A DNA stretch of 50,277 bases from positions 1-50,277 of the forward strand of contig JAFUOJ010000007.1 in the NCBI GenBank assembly GCA_017481945.1, written 5' to 3'. Position 1 is the first letter of the stretch. The number at the start of each line of letters is the position of its first letter. A program made the translations under genes and the position numbers. A model generated the notes under the pieces. It had not been told where the DNA came from and did no database searches. It was given only the letters and a program-made list of their open reading frames with translations. This DNA is from Parabacteroides sp. GTDB lineage: Bacteria; Bacteroidota; Bacteroidia; Bacteroidales; Tannerellaceae. Shown piece after piece: positions 34,409 to 43,105 of this stretch.

Positions 34409-35305
34409 TCATTGTACAGCGGGACGAACCTTATACAAATTGACATCCTCAATCGTCAATACTTTCTGGGGATTCTCACTATAAATATGATGTGTCCACC
34501 AACTTATCTCTGCTCTTGTGTAGATCAAACGACCTGTTTCTTTATTATAGTTCACAGACTTTACATTTTTTGAAACCGCCAATGGCTCAAAAGGAATAAA
34601 ACTCTCTTTATCCACATCAAAGCGATAGACACCATCGTGTCCAGAAACCAATAATTCAAAATCAGAGATTCGAACCAAATCATGTCCTCCCTCAACAGGT
34701 ATCTTCCAACTATTTTCTAACACGAGTTTAGGAGAATCGGTTTTCCAATCTTTTAAAGAATAAGCTCTCAACTCATCAAATCCCAATGCAAACAAAAGCT
34801 TCTTCTCTTTCATCCAAACGGTTCCATGCCCCGAATACAAAGAATCGCGAAAAAGAACCTGATTCGGTTTGTCTATATCAAACAGCTCTATACTATTTCC
34901 TTCCTTATGTGTAGACAAAGCTACCACAACTCTATTCTCCGGCAATAGTTCTGCAGAATGAGCCATTGGAACATGGGCATAAAATAAGCATTTCTTTGTT
35001 TCTCGATCCAATAATAATGCAATTCCTGCTGATGAAGTAACCAATAATTTTGTATTATCATCAACCGGTTTACATTCATCCATATTTCGACATTTCCGAT
35101 GTAACTCTTCAGGTATCTGAGAAAAGACATCTGCTGCTTTCCATTCCCAAACAACACATACACTATCCTCAGTTGAACGCTCCGCGTCCAAAATCAGGAC
35201 CTTATCATCTCCACAAACAACTATTTCATCTTTTATAGACTGTTTACAGGACAATAAGAACAAAAAAGAAACTAAAATTAGAACACTTAAAATTCTTCTT
35301 CCCAT
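34409..35305 (-). CDS. Propeller-like lipoprotein (DUF6528-type)
   Basis: This 298-aa protein has a lipoprotein signal peptide (FLFLLSC, then KQS). Short repeated blade-like strands follow: EIVVCGDDKVLILDAE near the start, then AGIALLLDRETKKCLFYAHV, NSIELFDIDKPNQVLF, LFALGFDELRAYSL and LVSGHDGVYRFDVDKE. The pattern, with CVVWEWKAADV early in the mature part, fits the DUF6528 family of predicted beta-propellers. Function is unknown; the protein should face the periplasm or surface. It is monocistronic, with its own -7 element and terminator, between the ribosomal L9 operon and the amidase operon. Confidence 0.72.
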   Translation of the reverse strand: MGRRILSVLILVSFLFLLSCKQSIKDEIVVCGDDKVLILDAERSTEDSVCVVWEWKAADVFSQIPEELHRKCRNMDECKPVDDNTKLLVTSSAGIALLLDRETKKCLFYAHVPMAHSAELLPENRVVVALSTHKEGNSIELFDIDKPNQVLFRDSLYSGHGTVWMKEKKLLFALGFDELRAYSLKDWKTDSPKLVLENSWKIPVEGGHDLVRISDFELLVSGHDGVYRFDVDKESFIPFEPLAVSKNVKSVNYNKETGRLIYTRAEISWWTHHIYSENPQKVLTIEDVNLYKVRPAVQ

Positions 35306-35336
35306 CGATAAGTAGCTTTATATCATTTGTTTTCTA

Positions 35337-35344
35337 CAAATATA
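35337..35344 (-). promoter_or_regulatory. -7 element of the DUF6528-like gene
   Basis: TATATTTG on the minus strand, 31 bp before the ATG. The -33 region is weak and runs into the upstream terminator. Confidence 0.5.
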
Positions 35345-35365
35345 TAACTTTTTCTATAAACCACA

Positions 35366-35397
35366 TAAAAAAAGCCCAAACCTTTCGATTTGAGCCT
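35366..35397 (-). terminator. Terminator of the S6-S18-L9 operon
   Basis: On the minus strand GGCTCAAA pairs with TTTGGGCT (with a G-U pair) across an 8-nt loop and is followed by a run of seven T. It begins 24 bp after the rplI stop. Confidence 0.8.
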
Positions 35398-35420
35398 TTC
35401 CTAATGTTTAACTATTGAAA

Positions 35421-35864
35421 TTATTCAGAAACTACTTCAAACGGAATCTCAACAGAAACTTCCTTATGAAGTTTTACAATAGCTTTGTAATTACCAACTT
35501 CTTTAACAGAATCCTTGATATAAATAATCTTACGATCTACTTCAAAACCAGCTTTTGCCAAAGATTCAGCAACCTGAATATTTGTAACAGAACCAAAGAT
35601 AGTACCTGTTGAACTTGTTTTTGCACCGATTGTTAAAGAAACACCTTCCAACTGAGCAGCTAATGCCTGAGCGTCTTCTTTAATCTTAGCCAATTTATGA
35701 GCACGCTGTTTTAAGTTTTCAGCTAATACTTTCTTTGCAGATTCAGATGCGATAACTGCTTTGCCCTGGGGGATTAGAAAGTTACGTCCGTAACCGTCCT
35801 TCACTGTTACGATATCGTCTTTGTAACCTAAATTGATTACATCTTCTTTCAAAATAACTTGCAT
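35421..35864 (-). CDS. rplI: 50S ribosomal protein L9
   Basis: This 147-aa protein has the N-terminal L9 signature ([29 protein letters not shown]), which binds 23S rRNA. A long connecting helix follows (about 45-75), then a C-terminal domain with [16 protein letters not shown]. It is last in the rpsF-rpsR-rplI operon, 21 bp after rpsR. Length and order are as usual for Bacteroidetes. Confidence 0.97.
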   Translation of the reverse strand: MQVILKEDVINLGYKDDIVTVKDGYGRNFLIPQGKAVIASESAKKVLAENLKQRAHKLAKIKEDAQALAAQLEGVSLTIGAKTSSTGTIFGSVTNIQVAESLAKAGFEVDRKIIYIKDSVKEVGNYKAIVKLHKEVSVEIPFEVVSE

Positions 35865-35885
35865 ATTCTGTCTCCTCTCTTTTAA

Positions 35886-36155
35886 TTATTTCATTAAATC
35901 GGTTACATAAGGAAGCAACGCCAAATGACGAGCTCTTTTAACAGCCTGAGCTACACGACGCTGGAACTTCAAAGAAGTACCTGTAATACGACGTGGAAGA
36001 ATCTTACCCTGTTCGTTCAAGAATTTCTTCAAGAATTCAGGATCTTTGTAATCGATATATTTAATACCATTCTTTTTAAAACGGCAATATTTTTTCTTTT
36101 TAACGTCTACTGAAGGCGGAGTCAAATATCTAATTTCTGATTGAGTTGCTGCCAT
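35886..36155 (-). CDS. rpsR: 30S ribosomal protein S18
   Basis: This 89-aa protein binds the S6 partner on the small-subunit platform. Motifs: [19 protein letters not shown] and the S18 signature [33 protein letters not shown] (named here by its ends only). It lies 2 bp after rpsF, so translation is probably coupled. Confidence 0.97.
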   Translation of the reverse strand: MAATQSEIRYLTPPSVDVKKKKYCRFKKNGIKYIDYKDPEFLKKFLNEQGKILPRRITGTSLKFQRRVAQAVKRARHLALLPYVTDLMK

Positions 36156-36157
36156 GA

Positions 36158-36511
36158 TTAATTCTCCTTTACTGTTTCTTTAGATGATTTCAAACTTCTT
36201 CTCTTAGCTGCATATTCTGCTGCATACTTATCCTGGCGGAAAGTCAGGAAGCGAATTACTCGTTCGTCACGACGGAAGTTTACTTCCAATGTAGCGATTG
36301 TCTGAGGTTCAGCCTTGAATTCAATCAACTGATAGAAGCCTGTAGTTTTCTTTTCAATAGGATAAGCTAATTTGCGCAAACCCCAATTTTCTTCGTTCAC
36401 GATTTCAGCACCTTGTTCTTTCAAAAGGTTCGTGAATTTTTCTACCGCTTCCTTCATCTGAGCGTCAGACAAAACGGGAGTTAAAATGAAAACGGTTTCG
36501 TAATTATTCAT
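36158..36511 (-). CDS. rpsF: 30S ribosomal protein S6
   Basis: This 117-aa protein has the S6 fold pattern: [45 protein letters not shown] and a [16 protein letters not shown] end. It is the first gene of the S6-S18-L9 operon and has a strong promoter match upstream. The C-terminal extension is short and basic ([15 protein letters not shown]). Confidence 0.97.
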   Translation of the reverse strand: MNNYETVFILTPVLSDAQMKEAVEKFTNLLKEQGAEIVNEENWGLRKLAYPIEKKTTGFYQLIEFKAEPQTIATLEVNFRRDERVIRFLTFRQDKYAAEYAAKRRSLKSSKETVKEN

Positions 36512-36554
36512 AAAACACTGTTTTGTATTGTTATTACTATTATTTTTTGCGGTG

Positions 36555-36584
36555 CAAAGGTAAGAACTATTTTTGAATTCACAA
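36555..36584 (-). promoter_or_regulatory. Promoter of the S6-S18-L9 operon
   Basis: TTG (36582-36584), a 19-bp spacer and TACCTTTG (36555-36562) on the minus strand match the full consensus. The -7 lies 44 bp before the rpsF start. Confidence 0.75.
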
Positions 36585-36718
36585 TAATATGTCTCTTTTT
36601 TTATTTAAACACACAACTATTCCTCTGAGAAGCTATTTCCAAACACAAAAGAAATGCCAAATATATTTAAAAACAAATGTTTTACTCCTATACATTTTAT
36701 TTATTGAATTTTAATCTA

Positions 36719-36726
36719 TACTTTTG
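36719..36726 (+). promoter_or_regulatory. -7 element of the LacI-regulator operon
   Basis: TACTTTTG lies 28 bp before the regulator ATG. The -33 region is AT-rich without a clear TTG, as often seen at regulated promoters. Confidence 0.55.
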
Positions 36727-36730
36727 GCAT

Positions 36731-36746
36731 ACTTAACCGATTAAGT
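36731..36746 (+). promoter_or_regulatory. LacI-type operator at the sugar-operon promoter
   Basis: ACTTAACCGATTAAGT is a 16-bp dyad with a central CG and one mismatch, the usual form of LacI/GalR-family operators. It lies 5-20 bp downstream of the -7 element, over the expected transcript start, and 8 bp before the regulator ATG, so binding would block initiation. Autorepression is inferred. Confidence 0.6.
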
Positions 36747-36753
36747 AAACTAT

Positions 36754-37773
36754 ATGAGAATCTCTCTAAAAGATATTGCTAACAAATTGGAGTTGTCTAA
36801 AACAACTGTTTCTTGGGTTCTCTCCGGCAAAGGAGATGAAAAAGGTATAAGTGCAACAACACAGGAAAAAATATTTGCTTATGCAAAAGAGGTTAATTAT
36901 CAACCTAATTTATTAGCTAGAAGTTTACACACAGGATTATCGGGAACAATAGGTTTAGTTATTCCTGATATAAGTGACTCTTTTTACTCTCAAATGGCTA
37001 AAGAAATTGAGATTGAGGCAGAGAAACAGGGATACTCTTTAATGATAACCAGTTCCGGTTCGGAAAAGGAACGAGAAGAACGAATGATAGATCTCTTCCG
37101 GGCTCGTCAAGTAGACGGTATTATCATTGCTCCTACCAAGCAATCTTCAGGAAAGATTATACAAATGTTAGATGAACATTATCCATTTGTAACTTTTGAC
37201 CGTTATTTTCCGGAATTAAATACGGATTATGTAGTAATCGATAATGAAGAAAGTAGTTACACATTAGTTAATCATCTTATCCAAAAAGGACATCGCAAGA
37301 TTGCATTGATTACAACAAATTCTTATTTAAAAACAATGACAATGCGTCGTGAAGGATACGAAAGAGCTTTTACCGAGAACCGATTATCTCTTGATCCGAA
37401 CTTATACGGAGAAGTTTGTTTCAAAGATTATCAAAACAATATTGTAAATGTATTAAAAGAGATTTTAGAAAAAGTTCCTGATGTAAGCGCTTTCTTTTTC
37501 ACTACACATATTTTAGCATTGGAAGCATTCCAATTTTTCTATCAAAACCATATTTCCATTAACGAAAAGAACTATGGTTTAGCTTGTATTCATGACATCC
37601 CTGAATTTAGAGTTTTAGCTCCTAAAATAAACACAGCCCGCATGCCCGTTGAAAAAATGGGGAAAGAGGCAGTTAAAATGTTAGTTCACAAAATTGAATG
37701 TAAACAGAAAAAAATAAAGTTAGATAATATACAAACAGAAAAACTCCCCTGTTTAATCACTTTCAGAGACTAA
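36754..37773 (+). CDS. LacI-family transcriptional regulator
   Basis: This 339-aa regulator has an N-terminal LacI helix-turn-helix (ISLKDIANKLELSKTTVSWVLSGKG, residues 2-27; the second helix reads KTTVSWVL) and a hinge region (NYQPNLLARSLHTG). The periplasmic-binding-protein-like effector domain spans about 62-335 (TIGLVIPDISDSFYSQMAKEIE, QVDGIIIAP, GHRKIALIT). It heads a same-strand run of five genes for sugar handling, with an operator-like dyad at its own promoter. It probably represses the operon until an oligosaccharide or sugar phosphate binds. The effector is likely a mannose derivative, judging from the GH2 enzyme. Confidence 0.9.
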   Translation: MRISLKDIANKLELSKTTVSWVLSGKGDEKGISATTQEKIFAYAKEVNYQPNLLARSLHTGLSGTIGLVIPDISDSFYSQMAKEIEIEAEKQGYSLMITSSGSEKEREERMIDLFRARQVDGIIIAPTKQSSGKIIQMLDEHYPFVTFDRYFPELNTDYVVIDNEESSYTLVNHLIQKGHRKIALITTNSYLKTMTMRREGYERAFTENRLSLDPNLYGEVCFKDYQNNIVNVLKEILEKVPDVSAFFFTTHILALEAFQFFYQNHISINEKNYGLACIHDIPEFRVLAPKINTARMPVEKMGKEAVKMLVHKIECKQKKIKLDNIQTEKLPCLITFRD

Positions 37774-37811
37774 ACAGTATAAAAAAGACAAACAATTAAA
37801 TAACACATAAA

Positions 37812-38777
37812 ATGAAAAAACATCTCATTGGTATTGACATCGGAGGTACGAAATGTGCCATTAGTTATGGTCTTTATAACGGAGAAAATATCGAACTAAT
37901 CTCCAAAGAAAAGATAAAGACCGGTAAACCGCAAGAAACGTTAAGCCAACTAAAGGAACTTATCGAAAAGGTTCTGAACAATCAACAGCTTGTTCCTTCA
38001 GACATTTCAGCTATGGGAATCAGTTGCGGAGGCCCATTGGATAGTCAAAAAGGAGTAATCCTCTCTCCTCCAAACCTACCGGGGTGGGATCAAATTGCTA
38101 TCGTCGAATACTTCGAAAGTTATTTTCACGTTCCCGTTTACTTGCAAAACGACGCAAATGCCTGTGCTGTAGCAGAGTGGCGTATTGGAGCAGGCCGAGG
38201 GACACAAAACATGGTGTTTTTAACTTTTGGTACAGGCTTAGGAGCCGGTTTAATTCTTAACGGCCAACTATACGCAGGAACGAATAGTAATGCAGGAGAG
38301 CTTGGACATATCCGTTTAGGAGATTATGGTCCGGTAGGATATGGGAAATCGGGATCGTTCGAAGGTTTTTGTAGTGGTGGAGGTATTGCTCAGTTAGCTC
38401 GCTTAATGGTTATGGAAAAATTACAACAAGGTGAGACCGTAAATTGGTGCAGCCGTGAACATATAAATGACATAACTGCTCAACAGGTAGCAGAAGCGGC
38501 TTTCCAAGGAGATGAATTAGCTAAAAAAATCTACAAGATCTCAGCGACCTATTTAGGAAAAGGATTAGCAATTGTCATTGACTTGTTAAATCCAGACATG
38601 ATTGTCATCGGAAGTATTTACACTCGTGCAAAGCAGCTTATGGAAGCTTCTTTAAGAGAAGTATTAGAGCAAGAAGCCCTTTCACAGGCTTATCAGGTTT
38701 GCCAAATCAAACCGGCAGTTTTAGAAGAGAACATTGGTGACTATGCAGCACTTTCTGTTGCTACTTTAAATTTATAA
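37812..38777 (+). CDS. ROK-family sugar kinase
   Basis: This 321-aa protein opens with the phosphate-binding motif LIGIDIGGTKCAISYG. SCGGPLDSQKGVILSPPNLPGW and LQNDANACAVAEWRIGAGRG (containing the catalytic Asp) follow, then FLTFGTGLGAGLILNGQLYAG and GELGHIRL with the conserved Glu and His. The canonical ROK zinc motif (CxCGxxGC) is not present; the corresponding region reads GFCSGGGIAQL, as in several Bacteroidetes ROK kinases. It lies 38 bp after the regulator and 1 bp before the isomerase gene. It probably phosphorylates a hexose released by the exported GH2 enzyme; the substrate is not proven. Confidence 0.87.
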   Translation: MKKHLIGIDIGGTKCAISYGLYNGENIELISKEKIKTGKPQETLSQLKELIEKVLNNQQLVPSDISAMGISCGGPLDSQKGVILSPPNLPGWDQIAIVEYFESYFHVPVYLQNDANACAVAEWRIGAGRGTQNMVFLTFGTGLGAGLILNGQLYAGTNSNAGELGHIRLGDYGPVGYGKSGSFEGFCSGGGIAQLARLMVMEKLQQGETVNWCSREHINDITAQQVAEAAFQGDELAKKIYKISATYLGKGLAIVIDLLNPDMIVIGSIYTRAKQLMEASLREVLEQEALSQAYQVCQIKPAVLEENIGDYAALSVATLNL

Positions 38778-38778
38778 T

Positions 38779-39369
38779 ATGAGACAATTAATTCAGAATA
38801 GCTTAAATGATTGCTCAGAAGTATTAACAAATTTCCTGAACAATCCGGAATCAGTTTTAAACATCGAAAAGGCGGCTACTCTAATTGCAGACGCTTTAGA
38901 GAAAGGGAATAAAGTAATCTCCTGTGGAAACGGAGGTTCCCTATGTGACGCAACACATTTCGCAGAGGAACTAACCGGACGTTACCGACACAACCGATTA
39001 CCATTCCCTGCGATCTCTATCAATGATCCGGCATACATCACTTGTGTTGCCAATGATTTTGGTTTTGAATACATCTTTTCTCGATACGTAGAGTCTGTAG
39101 GACAAACTGGCGATGTCTTGTTAGCCATCACTACCAGCGGAAAATCCGTAAACGTATTGAAAGCAATGGAAGAAGCAAAGAAAAAAGGAATGACAGTCAT
39201 CTGCCTAACAGGTAAAAATGAACCGGAAGCCATTGCTCTATCTGACGTTTACCTATGCGCCCAAGGGAAAAGATATTCAGACAGAGTACAAGAGATACAT
39301 ATCAAAATCATTCATATATTGATTGAAGCGATAGAATATCAGTTAGAAAAGAAAGGCAAATTATATTGA
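38779..39369 (+). CDS. SIS-domain phosphosugar isomerase, GmhA-like
   Basis: This 196-aa protein has the sedoheptulose-7-phosphate isomerase pattern: SCGNGGSLCDATHFAEELTGRY (phosphate loop and catalytic Glu), AITTSGKSVNVLKAM, and QEIHIKIIHILIEAIE carrying the catalytic His. GmhA normally makes D-glycero-D-manno-heptose precursors for lipopolysaccharide. Here the gene starts 1 bp after a ROK kinase gene in an operon with a beta-mannosidase and a sugar transporter. A catabolic phosphosugar isomerase role is therefore possible. No other heptose-pathway genes are visible. Confidence 0.82.
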   Translation: MRQLIQNSLNDCSEVLTNFLNNPESVLNIEKAATLIADALEKGNKVISCGNGGSLCDATHFAEELTGRYRHNRLPFPAISINDPAYITCVANDFGFEYIFSRYVESVGQTGDVLLAITTSGKSVNVLKAMEEAKKKGMTVICLTGKNEPEAIALSDVYLCAQGKRYSDRVQEIHIKIIHILIEAIEYQLEKKGKLY

Positions 39370-39397
39370 AAACAAACAATTTAAATTTAACTATATT

Positions 39398-41812
39398 ATG
39401 AGTTCACGATTAAATTCTTTTTACGCGTTCTTACTAATGCTATTAGTAGGAGTCTCCCTACACGCGTCACCAATCCGCACCGTTACTTTAAACGGACAGT
39501 GGAACCTACGTTATTGGCCTCAACCGGATATCGATGAAGCCATAACAAACCCTGCAGATATTGCCCAAATGCAACCGGAAGAGATTAAAGCGACTGTTCC
39601 GGGAAATGTAGAAATAGATCTTTTAGCTGCCGGTAAGATCGAAGATCCCATGATTGGCAGTAACGTAAATAAACTGAGAAACATCGAAAACTACCAATGG
39701 TGCTACAGCCGCGAGTTTGCAACACCAGAAACGGAAGTAGGACAAAAAGTTATGCTTTTCTTTGGTGGTATCGATTGTTTATCAGATGTCTGGTTGAACG
39801 GTATTCACTTAGGATCGACAGCCAACCAAATGATTGAATATACATTTGATGTTACTAAGTTATTAAAGAAAGATGGTTCACAAAACAAACTTCAAGTCAT
39901 TATCCGTTCTTCTGTATTAGAAGGGCAGAAATATATTATGGGCTCATTCAGTATGCGTGACGGTTTCGGCGAAACAGTAAATGTTCGTAAGGCAGCTTCC
40001 TCTTTTGGCTGGGATATTATGCCTCGCTTAGTAAGTGCCGGTCTTTGGAGAAACGTCGAATTACAAATTTATAACCCGATTCGTTTTACAGATGTCTTCT
40101 GGATCACAGATAGTGTTGATTTGAAAAAGAAGCGTTCACACGGTGCGGTTGATATTCAGATCAGAGCTCCGTTCAAAGCGTATGAGGACTTGAAAGCTGT
40201 TATCAAAGTAAGCCGTAATGGAAAAACTGCTTATAACTATGAAATCGCCATGACAAACATGAATCAACGTGTCTATTTCTATTTAGATAATGTTGATTTT
40301 TGGTGGCCAAACGGATATGGAGAAGCTGCTCTTTATGACGCAGAAGTTTCTTTACAAAACAGCAAAGGAGAAGTTTTTGCTGTTGACAAACGAAAGATCG
40401 GTATTCGTACCATCGTTTTAGACCGCTCAGAAGATAACACAGATAAAGACGGTCGCTTCTGTTTTATTGTAAATGGAGAAAAGATCTTCGTTCGCGGAAC
40501 TAACTGGGTTCCTCTAAGTGTGTTGCATAGCCAAGACGCCTCTTTTGTAAAGAGCACTGTCGATATGGTAAAGGATCTTAATTGTAATATGATTCGTTGC
40601 TGGGGAGGAAATGTTTATGAAGACCACGACTTCTTTAATTTATGTGACGAATACGGTATTATGGTATGGCAAGACTTTGCAATGGCTTGTTCCTTCTATC
40701 CACAGAACGATGAGTTTGCGAGAAAAGTAGAAGAGGAAGTAAGATCGGTTGTATTAAAGCTACGCAGCCATCCTTCATTAGCTTTGTGGTCTGGAAATAA
40801 CGAAAACGATATGAACTTCGTATGGCACTTAGCAGCATTCCGACAGAATCCGAATAGAGATCGAATCAGCCGTCATACAATTCCTCAAGTATTGTTCGAG
40901 TTTGATCCATCTCGCCCCTATTTACCAAGCTCTCCCTATTTCAGTCCGAAAGCATACGAATTAGGTAGCAACCAAGACGATCTTCCCGAACGTCACCTAT
41001 GGGGTCCTCGCGGTTATTACAAAGCTCCGTTCTATACAGCAGAAAAGGCACGTTTCGTCAGCGAAATCGGTTATCATGGTTGTCCGAACAGAGAATCTTT
41101 GGAAAAGATGTTCACCAAAGATTGTGTCTATCCTTGGACAGGTGATCTTGAATGGAATGACGAATGGATGACAAAAGCAGTTCGTGCTTTCCCAACTGAA
41201 TACTGGACAAATTGGCGTAAAGAACGCAATGATCTAATGATTAATCAAATTCGTCTTTTGTTCGGCACACTTTCAAAAGACTTAGACGACTTTGTAACAG
41301 CTTCTCAAATCGTTCAGGCAGAAGCGATGAAGTATTTCGTTGAACGTTGGCGAGGTGGTAAGTTCAACAAAGCAGGTATCATTTGGTGGAACGTTAAGGA
41401 TGGTTGGCCTATTATTTCGGACGCTGTTGTAGACTACTATGGTTCCAAGAAATTAGCTTACCATTTCATTAAGAATGTACAGCACAACGCTTGTGTATTC
41501 TTGAATGATGCAGTAGACGGTTTCTACCCATTGATTGCCGTAAATGATACAAGAAAACCTGTCAACGGTAAGGTAACAGTTACAGATGTGAAGTCAGGAA
41601 AAGTACATTATCAAGGAGACTTTTTCATTGACGTAAACGGTAAAACTGTTATCAGCCATATTCCGGAAATTAAAGGACAAGGTATGTTATTAATCAAATA
41701 CGAAGTAGATGGTAAATCTGAACAAAACCACTACTTATACGGACAACCGCCATTTGATTTCAGCGAATACAAGAAATTATTGAATAAAACCGGTATCTAT
41801 AAGACTTTATAA
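39398..41812 (+). CDS. Exported GH2 beta-mannosidase
   Basis: This 804-aa protein has a signal peptide (FYAFLLMLLVGVSLHA). The GH2 jelly-roll domain follows (LNGQWNLRYWPQ, then FFGGIDCLSDVWLNGIHLGST), then an Ig-like domain and a TIM barrel. The acid/base Glu is in WSGNNENDMNF (near residue 466) and the nucleophile Glu in FVSEIGYHGCPN (near 554). FVRGTNWVPLSVL and MIRCWGGNVYEDHDFF are typical of beta-mannosidases within GH2. The barrel ends with WWNVKDGWPIISDAVVDYYGS. It should release mannose from beta-mannosides in the periplasm, for use through the kinase and transporter of the operon. Exact specificity needs biochemistry. Confidence 0.87.
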   Translation: MSSRLNSFYAFLLMLLVGVSLHASPIRTVTLNGQWNLRYWPQPDIDEAITNPADIAQMQPEEIKATVPGNVEIDLLAAGKIEDPMIGSNVNKLRNIENYQWCYSREFATPETEVGQKVMLFFGGIDCLSDVWLNGIHLGSTANQMIEYTFDVTKLLKKDGSQNKLQVIIRSSVLEGQKYIMGSFSMRDGFGETVNVRKAASSFGWDIMPRLVSAGLWRNVELQIYNPIRFTDVFWITDSVDLKKKRSHGAVDIQIRAPFKAYEDLKAVIKVSRNGKTAYNYEIAMTNMNQRVYFYLDNVDFWWPNGYGEAALYDAEVSLQNSKGEVFAVDKRKIGIRTIVLDRSEDNTDKDGRFCFIVNGEKIFVRGTNWVPLSVLHSQDASFVKSTVDMVKDLNCNMIRCWGGNVYEDHDFFNLCDEYGIMVWQDFAMACSFYPQNDEFARKVEEEVRSVVLKLRSHPSLALWSGNNENDMNFVWHLAAFRQNPNRDRISRHTIPQVLFEFDPSRPYLPSSPYFSPKAYELGSNQDDLPERHLWGPRGYYKAPFYTAEKARFVSEIGYHGCPNRESLEKMFTKDCVYPWTGDLEWNDEWMTKAVRAFPTEYWTNWRKERNDLMINQIRLLFGTLSKDLDDFVTASQIVQAEAMKYFVERWRGGKFNKAGIIWWNVKDGWPIISDAVVDYYGSKKLAYHFIKNVQHNACVFLNDAVDGFYPLIAVNDTRKPVNGKVTVTDVKSGKVHYQGDFFIDVNGKTVISHIPEIKGQGMLLIKYEVDGKSEQNHYLYGQPPFDFSEYKKLLNKTGIYKTL

Positions 41813-41848
41813 TTAAATCCGGTAGATTAAATAAAGAGGCAATTCAAA

Positions 41849-43018
41849 ATGGCAAACACAAAAAATTTATATGTAAAGCTATTCCCCGTAATGCTGGTCT
41901 TCTTCACGATGGGATTCGTTGATTTAGTCGGTATTGCCACCAACTATATAAAGTTGGATCTGGGGCTAAGCGATTCGGAAGCAAACATCTTCCCTTCCCT
42001 GGTGTTCTTCTGGTTCCTTATCTTCTCCATACCGACTGGTATGTTGATGAATAAGATCGGTCGTAAAAAAACCGTACTATTAAGTTTGATTGTAACAATC
42101 GTTTCGTTACTCATCCCTTGTTTGGGAACAGGGTATGTTCCAATGTTACTTTCTTTCGCCCTATTAGGAATAGGGAATACATTCATGCAAACATCATTAA
42201 ACCCGCTTCTATCAAACATTATCGGAGGAAATAAGTTAGCAAGTAGCTTAACTTTCGGTCAGTTTGTTAAAGCGATCGCCTCTTTCCTCGCTCCCTACAT
42301 TGCCATGTGGGGAGCTACACAAACGATACCTTCGCTTGGATTAGGTTGGCGCATCCTCTACCCGATTTATATGACTATTGCAGTTATTGCAATTGTCCTA
42401 TTGGGAATGACTTCCATTGAAGAAGAGAAGTCGGAAGAAAAACCTTCCACTTTTGCTGAATGTTTTGCCCTATTGGGAAATCCGTTTATTCTACTCATGT
42501 TCATTGGAATCATTTGTCACGTAGGTATTGACGTAGGGTTCAATATTACAGCCCCCAAGATTTTAATGGAACGTTTAGGTATGGATATTAATCAAGCTGC
42601 TTTCGCAATCAGTTTGTATTTCATTGCGCGTACTGTAGGTTGCTTCTCCGGTTCTATGATTTTAGCTAAATGGTCCACCAAGAAGTTCTTCTTCGTCAGT
42701 GTATTCTTCATGTTGGTTGCTACTGCCGGATTCTTCCTATTCGATTCTAAGACTGGGCTATACGTTTGTATCGCTTTGGCCGGATTTGGGAACTCCAACA
42801 TCTACTCTATGTTGTTCTCCCAGGCACTTCTTTCCATTCCAACTAAGCAAAACGAAATCTCTGGCTTATTAGTGATGGGTTTGTTTGGAGGGACTATCTT
42901 TCCGATGCTTATGGGAGTCGCAGCCGATGCGCTTCGGTCGCAGAACGGATCCTTATTGGTTTTAGCAGCGGGTATGATCTATTTATTATTCCTCAGCTTC
43001 AAACTGAAACAAGAGTAA
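41849..43018 (+). CDS. MFS sugar transporter
   Basis: This 389-aa inner-membrane protein has about 12 hydrophobic helices. Helix 1 reads FFTMGFVDLVGIATNYIK, and the loop after helix 2 contains the MFS motif MLMNKIGRKKTVL. QTSLNPLLSNIIGGNKLASSLTFGQFVKAI resembles the FucP/NagP sugar-proton symporter branch. It is the last gene of the operon, 36 bp after the beta-mannosidase, and is followed by a long terminator. It probably imports the monosaccharide or disaccharide released by that enzyme. Confidence 0.87.
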   Translation: MANTKNLYVKLFPVMLVFFTMGFVDLVGIATNYIKLDLGLSDSEANIFPSLVFFWFLIFSIPTGMLMNKIGRKKTVLLSLIVTIVSLLIPCLGTGYVPMLLSFALLGIGNTFMQTSLNPLLSNIIGGNKLASSLTFGQFVKAIASFLAPYIAMWGATQTIPSLGLGWRILYPIYMTIAVIAIVLLGMTSIEEEKSEEKPSTFAECFALLGNPFILLMFIGIICHVGIDVGFNITAPKILMERLGMDINQAAFAISLYFIARTVGCFSGSMILAKWSTKKFFFVSVFFMLVATAGFFLFDSKTGLYVCIALAGFGNSNIYSMLFSQALLSIPTKQNEISGLLVMGLFGGTIFPMLMGVAADALRSQNGSLLVLAAGMIYLLFLSFKLKQE

Positions 43019-43029
43019 ATATTGAATAA

Positions 43030-43086
43030 AAAAAGAATCCCGAACGAACCGGATTTTTATCATCCAGTTCATTCAGGATTCTTTTT
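43030..43086. terminator. Bidirectional terminator of the sugar operon and the DUF1080 gene
   Basis: AAAAAGAATCC (43030-43040) pairs with GGATTCTTTTT (43076-43086). Inside it, GAAC-GGAT and ATCC-GTTC extend the stem with small bulges. The arms supply T-runs in both directions between convergent genes. Confidence 0.85.
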
Positions 43087-43105
43087 ATTGCTTCAGCTTA
43101 GACTC

